A DNA stretch of 64,000 bases. Origin: Isosphaeraceae bacterium EP7. GTDB taxonomy: Bacteria; Planctomycetota; Planctomycetia; Isosphaerales; Isosphaeraceae. The notes beneath the pieces were generated by a model, which saw only the letters and a list, made by a program, of their open reading frames with translations, made no database searches and was not told the origin of the DNA. Numbering within the stretch: position 1 is the stretch's first letter; every line of letters begins with the position of its first letter. Below, piece after piece: positions 51,813-60,302 of this stretch. The stretch is taken from the NCBI GenBank assembly GCA_038400315.1, contig CP151667.1, forward strand, positions 2,677,174-2,741,173, read 5' to 3'. Made by a program: the position numbers and the translations under genes.

Positions 51813-54037
51813 GATACCCGATCATGACGGTGGACGTCCGGCTGGAGCAGGACGTGGTCATGGCCCGTCAGAGAGCCAGGCAACTGGCCGGGATGCTCGG
51901 CTTCGACGCCGGCGACCAGACGAGGATCGCCACGGCCCTCTCGGAGATCGCTCGCAACGCCTTCCGCTATGCCGGCGGCGGCCGGGTGGAGTTCTCCGCC
52001 GAGGCGGGCGACACGCCGACGTTCCACATCAGGGTGGTCGACCGCGGCCCCGGCTTCGACCACGTCGGCCCCGTGCTGGACGGCACTTATCAGTCGACGA
52101 CCGGGCTGGGCCTGGGCATCCCCGGCGCTCGCCGGCTGATGGGCCAGTTCCGGATCAGCTCGCAGGCGGGCTCGGGCACCACCGTCGAGATGTCCAAGCC
52201 CTTCCCACCCAAGGCACCCCTGCCTACCGCGGCGCAAGTCAACCGGGTCGTCGAGGAGATGACCAGGCGCGGCCCGCAAAGCCCGATCGAGGAACTCCAG
52301 CAGCAGAACCATGAGCTGCTGCGCACCCTGGATGAACTGCGGTCGCATCAGGATGAGTTGGCCAAGACCCACGCCGACCTGGTCGAGCATGAGGCCTCGC
52401 TGGGCCGCCTCAATCGCGAGCTGGAGGACACCAACCGGGGCGTGGTGGCCCTCTACGCCGAGCTGGACGAGAAGGCGGAGTTCTTGCGACGAGCGTCGCA
52501 GATGAAGTCGCGATTCCTGTCCAACATGGGCCACGAGTTCCGCACCCCCCTGAACGCGATCACGGGGCTCTCCGGCCTGCTGCTCGACCGGCTCGACGGC
52601 GAGCTCTCCGCCGAGCAGGAGAAGCAGGTCCGGCTGATCCGCGGCGCCTCCGAGGAGCTGACCGAGCTGGTCAATGACCTGCTGGACCTGGCCAAGGTCG
52701 AGGCCGGCAAGGTCGTCGTCCGGGCGCTCGAGTTCGACGCCGGCACGCTCTTCGCCGCGCTGCGGGGAATGCTCAAGCCGCTCCAGGCGAGCAACCCGGC
52801 GGTGGCCCTGGTCTTCGACGAGCCCGACGGGCCGCTGATGATGGAGACCGACGAGAGCAAGCTGGCGCAGATCCTGCGCAACTTCATCTCCAACGCATTG
52901 AAGTTCACCGAGCAGGGCGAGGTGCGGGTCTCGGCCCACGTGCAGCCCTGCGGCGACCTCGTCGAGTTCCGCGTGGCCGACACCGGCATCGGCATCGCCG
53001 CGCACGACTGCGAGCGGGTCTTCGAGGACTTCACCCAGGTCGAAGGGCCGCGGCAGAGGCACGTCAAGGGGACCGGGCTGGGCCTCCCCCTGGTCCGGCA
53101 GCTGGCCGGCCTGCTGGGGGGCCGGGTCGACCTGAAGAGCGAGCTCGGCGTTGGCTCGACCTTCTCGGCAACCCTGCCCAGGGTCTATCGAGGGCCGGCC
53201 GAGGTTTGCAGCGTGGCGGGCCCGGTGCCCGAGATCGACCCGTCGAGGCGGCCGGTGCTGCTCGTCGAGGACAACCCCGAGATGATCTTCATCTACGAGC
53301 GGTACCTGGACGGGACCCCCTATCAGGCCGTGCCCGCGCGGACGATCGCCGCGGCCAGGCACGCGCTGGACCGGTTCCGCGCGGCGGCGATTATCCTCGA
53401 CGTGCTGCTCCAGGAGGAGAGCACCTGGAACTTCATGGACGAGCTGAAGCAGGACGAGTCGACCCGCGACATCCCCATCCTGGTGGTGACGCTGGTGGAG
53501 AACGAGGCCAAGGCCAGGTCGCTTGGAGCCGACGTCTTCCACACCAAGCCGATCGAGCGGACCTGGCTGCTGGAGCAGCTGACGCTCCTCGCCCCGGCCG
53601 TGGATAATCCGCCGGCGGAGGCCCCGACGCGGCCGACCGGCGGAGAATTGGCCCTCATCGTCGACGATAGCGAGGCGTCGCGGTATATGCTGAAGGAGCT
53701 GCTCCGCGGATCGGGCCTCGGCGACGAGCCGGCCGAGGCGGAAACCGGGGCCGAGGGGCTGAGGCTGGCCGGGCTGAGGCCGCCGGCGGTCGTCTTCCTC
53801 GACCTGGAGCTGCCCGACATGGGGGGCCTGGACGTGCTGAAGGCGCTCCGGGCCGCCGCGGCGACCCGGCACCTCCCGGTCATCATCCGCACGTCGAAGG
53901 TGCTGGATGGGGCCGAGCGGAATCGACTGATCGAGGCGGGGGCCGCGGCCGTCCTGTCGAAGCAGACGGCGTCGGTCGATGCGGTCCGGGCCGAGATCAA
54001 TGACGCCCTCCGGGGCGTCGGGCTGGGGGCTCGGTAG
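51809..54037 (+). CDS. Hybrid histidine kinase with RsbT/RsbW-like N-terminal ATPase and two receiver domains
   Basis: The start is TTG 51809, which overlaps the preceding TGA and has GGGGGGA upstream; ATG 51824 is the alternative. Domains: RsbW/T-like ATPase 1-130 (ALSEIARNAFRYAGGGRVEF, VDRGPGFDHVGP, GLGLGIPGARRL), coiled coil about 155-240, HisKA with His242 in NMGHEFRTPLNAI, HATPase with FISNALKFTEQG and GTGLGLPLVRQLAGLLGG. Receiver 1 has Asp531 and Lys580; receiver 2 has Asp665 and Lys718. There is no membrane segment or sensor, so the input may come from the stressosome partners. The last receiver has no output domain. Confidence 0.88.
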   Translation: MRYPIMTVDVRLEQDVVMARQRARQLAGMLGFDAGDQTRIATALSEIARNAFRYAGGGRVEFSAEAGDTPTFHIRVVDRGPGFDHVGPVLDGTYQSTTGLGLGIPGARRLMGQFRISSQAGSGTTVEMSKPFPPKAPLPTAAQVNRVVEEMTRRGPQSPIEELQQQNHELLRTLDELRSHQDELAKTHADLVEHEASLGRLNRELEDTNRGVVALYAELDEKAEFLRRASQMKSRFLSNMGHEFRTPLNAITGLSGLLLDRLDGELSAEQEKQVRLIRGASEELTELVNDLLDLAKVEAGKVVVRALEFDAGTLFAALRGMLKPLQASNPAVALVFDEPDGPLMMETDESKLAQILRNFISNALKFTEQGEVRVSAHVQPCGDLVEFRVADTGIGIAAHDCERVFEDFTQVEGPRQRHVKGTGLGLPLVRQLAGLLGGRVDLKSELGVGSTFSATLPRVYRGPAEVCSVAGPVPEIDPSRRPVLLVEDNPEMIFIYERYLDGTPYQAVPARTIAAARHALDRFRAAAIILDVLLQEESTWNFMDELKQDESTRDIPILVVTLVENEAKARSLGADVFHTKPIERTWLLEQLTLLAPAVDNPPAEAPTRPTGGELALIVDDSEASRYMLKELLRGSGLGDEPAEAETGAEGLRLAGLRPPAVVFLDLELPDMGGLDVLKALRAAAATRHLPVIIRTSKVLDGAERNRLIEAGAAAVLSKQTASVDAVRAEINDALRGVGLGAR

Positions 54038-54055
54038 CTGCCGGGGAACGCCGCG

Positions 54056-56377
54056 ATGCATGAGAAACCGACCGTGATCCTGGTGGTCGACGACAAGGAG
54101 GGGACGCGCTACACCGTCTGCCGCCTGTTGCGCCGTGAGGGGTACGAGATCGTCGAGGCGACCGGCGGCGAGCAGGCCCTGAAGCTCGCCCGGGACAGGC
54201 CCGACCTCATCATCCTGGACATCAAGCTGCCCGACCTGGACGGCTACGAGGTCTGCCGCAGGCTGAAGGCGGCGCCGGAGACGGCGTCCATCCCGGTGCT
54301 CCACCTCTCGGCCTACATGGTCGAGAGCGAGAGCCGGTCGACGGGCCTGGAGAGCGGCGCCGACGGCTACCTGACCCACCCGGTCGAGCCGCGCGAGCTG
54401 GCCGCCCAGGTGCGTGCCCTGCTGCGCATCCGCCGGGCCGAGCGCCAGGCCCGCGACCAGGAGGAGCTCTTCCGGGTCACCCTCTCCAGCATCGGCGACG
54501 CGGTGATCTCCACCGACAACCAGGGCCGGATCCGGTTCCTCAACCCGGTGGCCGCCAGCCTCTGCGGCTGGGACGCGGCCGAGGCCGTCGGCCGCCCCCT
54601 GATCGAGGTCTTCGACATCGTCGACGAGACATCCGGCGAGCCGGCCCTCGACCCGGTCGCCCGGGTCCTGCGCGACGGGCGGGTGACCGGCCTGGTCAAT
54701 CACACCATCCTCATTTCCAGGGACGGGACTCAACGACCGATCGAGGACAGCGCCTCGCCGATCCGCGGCGACGACGGCACCCCCCTGGGCGTCGTGCTCG
54801 TCTTCCGCGACATCACCGAGAGGCGGAAGGCCGACGCCGACGTCAGGTCGGCGCGCGAGCGGCTGCGGCTGACGATGGAGAGCGTCCGCGAGTACGCCAT
54901 CTTCACCATGGACATGGCCGGCGTCGTCGACAGCTGGAACACGGGGGCCGAGCTGGTCTTCGGCTACTCCAAAGACCAGATCATCGGGCAGGACGGCCGG
55001 ATCCTCTGGACGCCCGAGGACCGGGCCGTGGGGGCGCCCGACTGGGAGATGGCCACGGCCGTGGCCGACGGCCAGGCACAGGACGAGCGCTGGCACCTGA
55101 AACGCGACGGCGGCCGGTTCTTCGCCAGCGGCATCCTCACGATCGTCCGCGACCACGCCGGCCGGCCGATGGGATACACCAAGGTGGCCCGCGACGTCAC
55201 CGCCCGCAAGCTGGCCGACGAGGCGCTGAGGGACCAGGACCGCAGGAAGAACGAGTTCCTGGCCATGCTGGCCCACGAGCTGCGCAACCCACTCGCACCC
55301 ATCTCCAACGCCTTGCGCATCATCCGCATCGAGGATCCCGCCGCCTACGCCTCGGCGAGGCAGGCCTGGGAGATGATCGAGCGTCAGGTCGAGCACATGG
55401 TCCGGCTCGTCGACGACCTGCTCGACGTCAGCCGGATCTCGCACGGCCAGATCAAGCTCCAGCCGGCCGACGTCGACCTGGCGGCGGTGCTCTTTCGCGC
55501 CGTGGAGAGCAGCCGCCCGCTGATCGACGCCCGCCGGCACGACCTGGTCGTCCGCCTGGCCGACCGCCCGCTGCCGCTCTATGCCGACCCCGTCCGCACG
55601 GCGCAGGTCTTCTGGAACCTGCTGAACAACGCGGCGAAGTACACGCCCGAGGGGGGCCGCATCACGCTGAGCGCCGAGGTCGTCGAGCCCGGACCGGGGG
55701 GCGTCAGCGCCGGCGTGGTGGTCCGCGTGCGGGACACCGGCATGGGCATCCCCCACGAGATGCTCCCCAGGGTCTTCGACCTGTTCACCCAGGTGGAGCA
55801 CTCCATCGACCGCTCCGAAGGGGGACTGGGCATCGGCCTGACCCTGGTCCGGCGCCTCACCGAGATGCAGGGGGGCACCGTCGACGCCACGAGCCCCGGG
55901 CCCGGCCTGGGCAGCGAGTTCAGCGTCCGCCTGCCGCTGTCCGCCAGGCCGACCTCGGCCTCGACGCCCTCGGCCAACCACGCACCGGAGCCCGACGCGC
56001 CCTCGCCGTCGAGGCGCATCCTGGTCGTCGACGACATCCGCGACTCGGCCGACAGCCTGTCGAAGCTCCTGCGGCTCTTCGGCAACGACGTGCGGACCTC
56101 CTACGAAGGGCAGCAGGCGATCATGACCGCCGAAACCTACATGCCCGACGTGGTCCTGCTCGACCTGGGCCTGCCCGGGATGAACGGCTACGAGGTGGCC
56201 GCCGGCCTGCGCAAGATCCCGTCGCTGGCCGGCGCCACCCTGGTCGCCCTGACCGGGTTCGGCACCGAGGAAGACCGCCGCCAGACTGAGGCCGCCGGCT
56301 TCGACCACCACCTGGTCAAGCCCGTGGACATCGACGCATTGCGCACGCTGCTCGACCGGGTGCCGGGCCGCGACTGA
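54056..56377 (+). CDS. Hybrid histidine kinase: receiver-PAS-PAS-HisKA-HATPase-receiver
   Basis: The 773-residue protein starts 18 bases after the previous gene. Domains: receiver 5-118 with Asp55 (LIILDIKLPDLDGYEVCRRL); PAS about 138-258 (AVISTDNQGRIRFLNPVAAS); PAS about 268-388 with a PAC-type end (MGYTKVARDVTARKLADEAL); HisKA with His407 in MLAHELRNPLAPISNAL; HATPase with NLLNNAAKYTPEGG and SEGGLGIGLTLVRRL; C-terminal receiver with Asp703 (VVLLDLGLPGMNGYEVAAGL). The protein is cytosolic. The N-terminal receiver makes it a candidate phosphorelay target of the kinase in front. It ends the operon. Confidence 0.92.
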   Translation: MHEKPTVILVVDDKEGTRYTVCRLLRREGYEIVEATGGEQALKLARDRPDLIILDIKLPDLDGYEVCRRLKAAPETASIPVLHLSAYMVESESRSTGLESGADGYLTHPVEPRELAAQVRALLRIRRAERQARDQEELFRVTLSSIGDAVISTDNQGRIRFLNPVAASLCGWDAAEAVGRPLIEVFDIVDETSGEPALDPVARVLRDGRVTGLVNHTILISRDGTQRPIEDSASPIRGDDGTPLGVVLVFRDITERRKADADVRSARERLRLTMESVREYAIFTMDMAGVVDSWNTGAELVFGYSKDQIIGQDGRILWTPEDRAVGAPDWEMATAVADGQAQDERWHLKRDGGRFFASGILTIVRDHAGRPMGYTKVARDVTARKLADEALRDQDRRKNEFLAMLAHELRNPLAPISNALRIIRIEDPAAYASARQAWEMIERQVEHMVRLVDDLLDVSRISHGQIKLQPADVDLAAVLFRAVESSRPLIDARRHDLVVRLADRPLPLYADPVRTAQVFWNLLNNAAKYTPEGGRITLSAEVVEPGPGGVSAGVVVRVRDTGMGIPHEMLPRVFDLFTQVEHSIDRSEGGLGIGLTLVRRLTEMQGGTVDATSPGPGLGSEFSVRLPLSARPTSASTPSANHAPEPDAPSPSRRILVVDDIRDSADSLSKLLRLFGNDVRTSYEGQQAIMTAETYMPDVVLLDLGLPGMNGYEVAAGLRKIPSLAGATLVALTGFGTEEDRRQTEAAGFDHHLVKPVDIDALRTLLDRVPGRD

Positions 56378-57568
56378 CCGCCGCCGCAGTCGCCCCGGAT
56401 CCCCGCGTCTCGGCTTCCGCGCCCGCCCGACGACCTCGCTCACGGGCCGCGTCCCGGCCCTCCAGTGCTGGCCCGCTCCCCCGCCGTTGGGTTCGTTTTC
56501 AAGGCGGGACCGGGAGTTGACCGCCACGGCCGGGGCGGCATGCGTTCTCGACGCATCCGCATGAATCCCGCGGACTTCGCGCCGACCCGAGCCCCCTCGA
56601 CCGGTGCGGGCGGCCCGGTCTTCGCGGCGAGTCGCCCGCCGCCCGGCGCGGCACCGCCCGACCTGGCCCCGATGCGTCCTGGCGCGGTTGGCTTCGTTTT
56701 CCGCCCCGGCGCCAACGGGCGTGCATGCCTTCGGTTGGGTTCGTTTTCCGGGCGCGGTCGCGCGGCGGGCCAGGAGCAGTGCGTTGAGGGACCGGCTGAA
56801 GTCGCGGCATGCCTTGAACTGATGTTCATGCATGGCGAGACCCTGAGGTGAGGTGTCGATGAGCACCCGGTCGGGGGCCTCCTCGCGGTCGAGGCGCTCG
56901 ATCTCCAGGGCCTCGGCGTGCCTGGCCTTTAGGCGGGCGAGGGCCTGGTCGACGAGCGGCAGGAGGCGGGCTCGGGCCTCGGGGTTTGCGGAGCTGGCGG
57001 CCAGCGATTGCAGCCGATGGAGACCGGGCGCCACCGGCTCGCGGAAGAGGGCGGCGGCCAGGACCGGGCCCAGGTCGGGGTCGATCGGCCGGCCTTCGGC
57101 GAGCGCGGCGCGGTCCCGGGCGAGGGCCCCGGCGATCCTCAGGCAGCCCGCTGCCGTGGCTTGCAGGTCCAGCGCGCCGAGGAAGTCGGGGCTTGCCCGG
57201 AACGCTTCGAGTGCGGCGGCCGTCTTGCCGGCCAGCCAGAGGTCGTAGTTCTCGCGGGCCTGGCCCACCCGAACGGCGGTGGCGGCGTCGACTTCCAGGC
57301 GGGCCCGCTCGGCGCGGACGGCGGCCAGCACGGCGCGGTCGATGAGCTGGCGCTGATGATCGTCGGCCGGCCTGAATTCCAGGGACCAGGCGGCCTGCAT
57401 CCGCGCCCTCGCCCGCTCATCGTCGGGGTGCATGACCAGCCCCACGCCGGTGAGGCCGAGCTTCAGGGCATTGCGGCGCGAGGCGGCCTTCCCCTCGGCG
57501 GTCCTGGGGCCGGTCGACCGCATCGCATTGCGGCGGTTCGCGTCGATGCGCGCCTGCGAGGTGGCCAT
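56378..57568 (-). CDS. Planctomycete-type protein with 'NRRNAxxSTGPxTxxGK' start and repeat tail; 3' end undefined
   Basis: ATG 57568 begins MATSQARIDANRRNAMRSTG, then PRTAEGKAASRRNALKLGLT, a start I know from numerous planctomycete hypothetical proteins. Helical, Ala/Arg-rich sequence follows, ending in FKACRDFSRSLNALLLARRA (about residue 260). The tail carries ENEPN-type repeats coded by a 14-base motif. No in-frame stop occurs before the end of the histidine kinase gene on the other strand: the frame stays open to 50270, so 56378 is an arbitrary limit. A lost stop or a small frameshift in the tail is likely. The function is unknown; the basic start suggests nucleic-acid binding. Confidence 0.55.
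56487..56748. repeat. Three copies of a 14-bp motif TTGG(G/C)TTCGTTTTC
   Basis: Copies lie at 56487-56500, 56688-56701 and 56735-56748. On the minus strand they read as ENEPN-like codons in the tail of the preceding protein; spacings of 201 and 47 bases mean the third copy is in another frame. The copies stand in the gap between converging genes. Confidence 0.75.
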
Positions 57569-57830
57569 CTCTGGGGCATCCCGGGTGTCGTCTCGAGGGA
57601 GGGCAGCCCGGCAACATCGCCGGAGCGTTCGGCTTCGAACGCGCAAGCCCCCTTTGAAGACCATCGTTCCGAGGCGCGATTCTCTCCCTGGTTTCCCGGA
57701 AATTTCCGGAAATGGTGGGGAGAGCCCGGGCCTCGCGGGGCGGGCTTCGAGGCGGCCATGGCGAGCATCGAGGCGAATTTCCCCGAGAAATCGACCATTC
57801 CAGGGATCCCGACGCGGCGACCTTCGAAAT

Positions 57831-57866
57831 GGCAACACCCCCGACGGTGAGGTCGGGGGTGTTGCC
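57831..57866 (-). terminator. Terminator after the PEP-CTERM gene
   Basis: GGCAACACCCCCGAC (57831-57845) and GTCGGGGGTGTTGCC (57852-57866) make a perfect 15-bp stem with a six-base loop, 59 bases beyond the PEP-CTERM gene stop on the minus strand. The run after it (ATTTCG) is T-containing but short. The remaining 57569-57830 stretch shows no gene. Confidence 0.8.
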
Positions 57867-57924
57867 AGAAATCAACATCAACGGCTCGGAGGGTGCGGCA
57901 TCGCGACGCCCCGAGGTTGGTGGA

Positions 57925-58710
57925 TTAGCGGGAGGCTCGCGTCTTGCGGACGCGGCGGGCGACGAGGGCGGCGGCACCCATGCCGGCCCAGGCCATCAGG
58001 GTCGAGGGCTCGGGCACGGGCACCGGGTTGATCGGGCCGCCGGTGGCCGAGTAGACCGAGGAGTAGGGCCCGCTGGTGGGGTTGGAGCCCTGGAGGTTGA
58101 TGAACTGCTGGGTGAACGGCTGGGTGGACAGCAGGACGAAGGTGGCGCTGGTGGCACCGGCGCCCAGGGGCTGGGTCTGGGTCAGCGGGTCAACATAGGC
58201 GGCGCGGATGACGCCGACCTTGCCGGGCTGCCAGGCCAGGGTGTTGGGGACGCGGATCTGGTCGCCGGCGGAGGCCTGGGGGGCGACCAGGCTGCCGATC
58301 GAGCCGTCCTTGATCGAGTAGGCGTAGACGTCGTGGCCGACGTTGGCGAAGTCCGAGCCGACCGGGGTGGCGTTGAACTGGTAGCTAACGCTGTCCAGGT
58401 GCTCGGGGTCGCCCGCCGCGTTGTTCACGTTGTTGACCGAGAGCTGGTACGCATAGGCGTAGAGCCCCTCGGCGGCGCCGCTCCCCTTGAAGACCTGCGA
58501 GCCGACGTTGCCCGTGGTCGGCGACCCCAGGAACTGGTAGGTCGAGTTCAGGACGGGGGCGGCATCAATCGGCTGGAACAGGGCGTTGAAGGTCGAGGCC
58601 GACAGCTCGGGGGTCTCGAGCGTCTGGATGATCGAGCCGGCGGTGGCCGGGCCGTTCATGCCGAGGGTCAGTCCGGTAGCCAGGGCCAACGCGATGGTGA
58701 GCTTGCTCAT
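57925..58710 (-). CDS. PEP-CTERM sorted exported protein
   Basis: The 261-residue protein has an N-terminal signal peptide (KLTIALALATGLTLGMNGPA) and a C-terminal sorting signal: VPEPSTLMAWAGMGAAAL (PEP motif plus membrane stretch) and the basic end ARRVRKTRASR. The mature domain is beta-rich, unrecognised, and rich in Ser, Thr, Asn and Gly. In the exosortase system the tail is removed when the protein is sent to the envelope or extracellular polymer. No exosortase is in this window. Its own terminator is at 57831. Confidence 0.92.
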   Translation of the reverse strand: MSKLTIALALATGLTLGMNGPATAGSIIQTLETPELSASTFNALFQPIDAAPVLNSTYQFLGSPTTGNVGSQVFKGSGAAEGLYAYAYQLSVNNVNNAAGDPEHLDSVSYQFNATPVGSDFANVGHDVYAYSIKDGSIGSLVAPQASAGDQIRVPNTLAWQPGKVGVIRAAYVDPLTQTQPLGAGATSATFVLLSTQPFTQQFINLQGSNPTSGPYSSVYSATGGPINPVPVPEPSTLMAWAGMGAAALVARRVRKTRASR

Positions 58711-59154
58711 TTCGAACGATCATCCGTGATGGTGCGAGAGTGGCCGTGGGACCACTCCGGCGAGCCGGTCCCTGACTCGCCGACCGCCGGAGAACGCCCC
58801 CGGGCGGGGTGACGACGCGTCTAACCGCTCACGAATGGCACCTTGCAATCGGGCCATCCGTGGCGTCGGCCGGGAAAGTACGCGATCCTTACAAACCGGT
58901 CAACCCGATTTCCTCAAGTGATTCAGGCATGCACCCGGGCCCGATCCATAGACGCTCCCGGTGAACGTGCGTCAACCCGACAGCGGAAGTTGGAACCAGG
59001 CCCGCACATCGGCGGCTTTGTGGCCAGGAACCCCTGCGCCACCTCGACCATCGCCCCGTGATCGCCGGGGCGGGAGAATCCGGCGATGCCGGACGGTTGC
59101 CAGGTCGGGCCCACGCCTCATCGCGTCGGCGAAAGCCGTCTTTCCGACGATCGT
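58711..59154. other. Intergenic region upstream of the PEP-CTERM gene
   Basis: I recognise no gene here. It should contain the promoter of the PEP-CTERM gene (minus strand). A frame at 58889-59614 on the minus strand is a shadow of the next gene's antisense composition. Confidence 0.35.
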
Positions 59155-60012
59155 CTACGTCTTCCCCAGCACTCGATCGACGACCCAGCAGCCTCGACAG
59201 TGCGTCCGACCGGACCGGCAGTGATTCAGGATGTCCTTGCTGTCGCACCCGGCATCTTCTAGGGCGTCGGCCAGGATCGGGGCGGCCGTGAAGTCTCGCG
59301 TCTCGTACATCGTCGAGGCGATCTCGACGGCCTCCCGCGTCCTCCACGCCGCGTCGAACCGCACGGACGAGAGGGGATGCCAGAGGATGTCCTCGATCAG
59401 GCCGATCGCGGCGGGCCGATGGCCGGGATGGATGGGCCGCCAACTGACCCATGTGGAAAACGTCCCGGGGAAGTCGCCCAGATAGGAGTCCAGGATGTTC
59501 CACGACCCCGGGCGGACCTCGCCCAGCCCGAGGAGCCAGGAGGCTGCCCCGTAGCCGATCACGTCCTCGTCCCGCCGATCTTCGGGGTTGAACATCCTGG
59601 CCTCGGCGGACCATTCGGCGTGGCGAACGTACTCCTCGGCGAGGAGCAGCCGATCGGCGTCCGGGTCATCCGCGTGCTGCTCGAGCCATCTGATCGCGTG
59701 GTGAGCGTTCATCGGAAAGACCGGCCACGAACGGTCGCTTCCGAGGGATTCTGGTGCCCCCCCGGTCGCCTTCCGGAGCCGCAGCCACTCGGCCGGCGGC
59801 ATGGCCGTCTCGAACCACGGCTGATCCGCCACCAGATCCCACAGGGGGCGGCCGCAATCGGCGAACGGGGCATGGCGGATGATCCCGCATTCCAACAGGA
59901 GCAGCGTCCTCCGCGTGGCCCTCCGACGATACCACTCGACCAATCGCCGCGTCCTGGGCGGAGTCGTGCCGGGGCGTACGCGGTTCTCGTCCGAGTGGCG
60001 TTGCCGGTTCAT
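59155..60012 (-). CDS. Hypothetical soluble protein of planctomycete type
   Basis: ATG 60012 was used; ATG 60024 is possible. The 285-residue protein has a basic N-terminus (RRRATRRTLLLLECGIIRHA), then CGRPLWDLVADQPWFETAMP, AEWLRLRKATGG and near the end PILADALEDAGCDSKDILNH, RSGRTHCRGCWVVDRVLGK. That last block (LADALxDAGCD..DIL.HCR....HxRGCWVVDLVLG) recurs in many planctomycete proteins, often with leucine-rich or TIGR02996-type partners. No enzyme motif is evident. The Cys/His in it might bind metal. Confidence 0.65.
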   Translation of the reverse strand: MNRQRHSDENRVRPGTTPPRTRRLVEWYRRRATRRTLLLLECGIIRHAPFADCGRPLWDLVADQPWFETAMPPAEWLRLRKATGGAPESLGSDRSWPVFPMNAHHAIRWLEQHADDPDADRLLLAEEYVRHAEWSAEARMFNPEDRRDEDVIGYGAASWLLGLGEVRPGSWNILDSYLGDFPGTFSTWVSWRPIHPGHRPAAIGLIEDILWHPLSSVRFDAAWRTREAVEIASTMYETRDFTAAPILADALEDAGCDSKDILNHCRSGRTHCRGCWVVDRVLGKT

Positions 60013-60302
60013 GCGACTTAGCATCGCGGCCGGCCAGGAACCGGGCAAGCCCTCGCCGCCGAGACGAGACGCACGGGATCAACGATAACCGTGCGATGAA
60101 AGGAACACCCTGAGACTCGCGGCTGACGATGCAACACGCAGTTGACGCAAGTTGGCAACGCCCGAGCAGGGGGGCAAGCGACTAAGTATTCTCGTCTCGA
60201 CACTTAAAGCATCATGAACGGGTTGGTCCTGGCGTTCTTGCGCCGAATCGTTCATGGTTGAATGCCTCCACTCTGAATTCGACGCCGACCAGAGGTTGCC
60301 CC

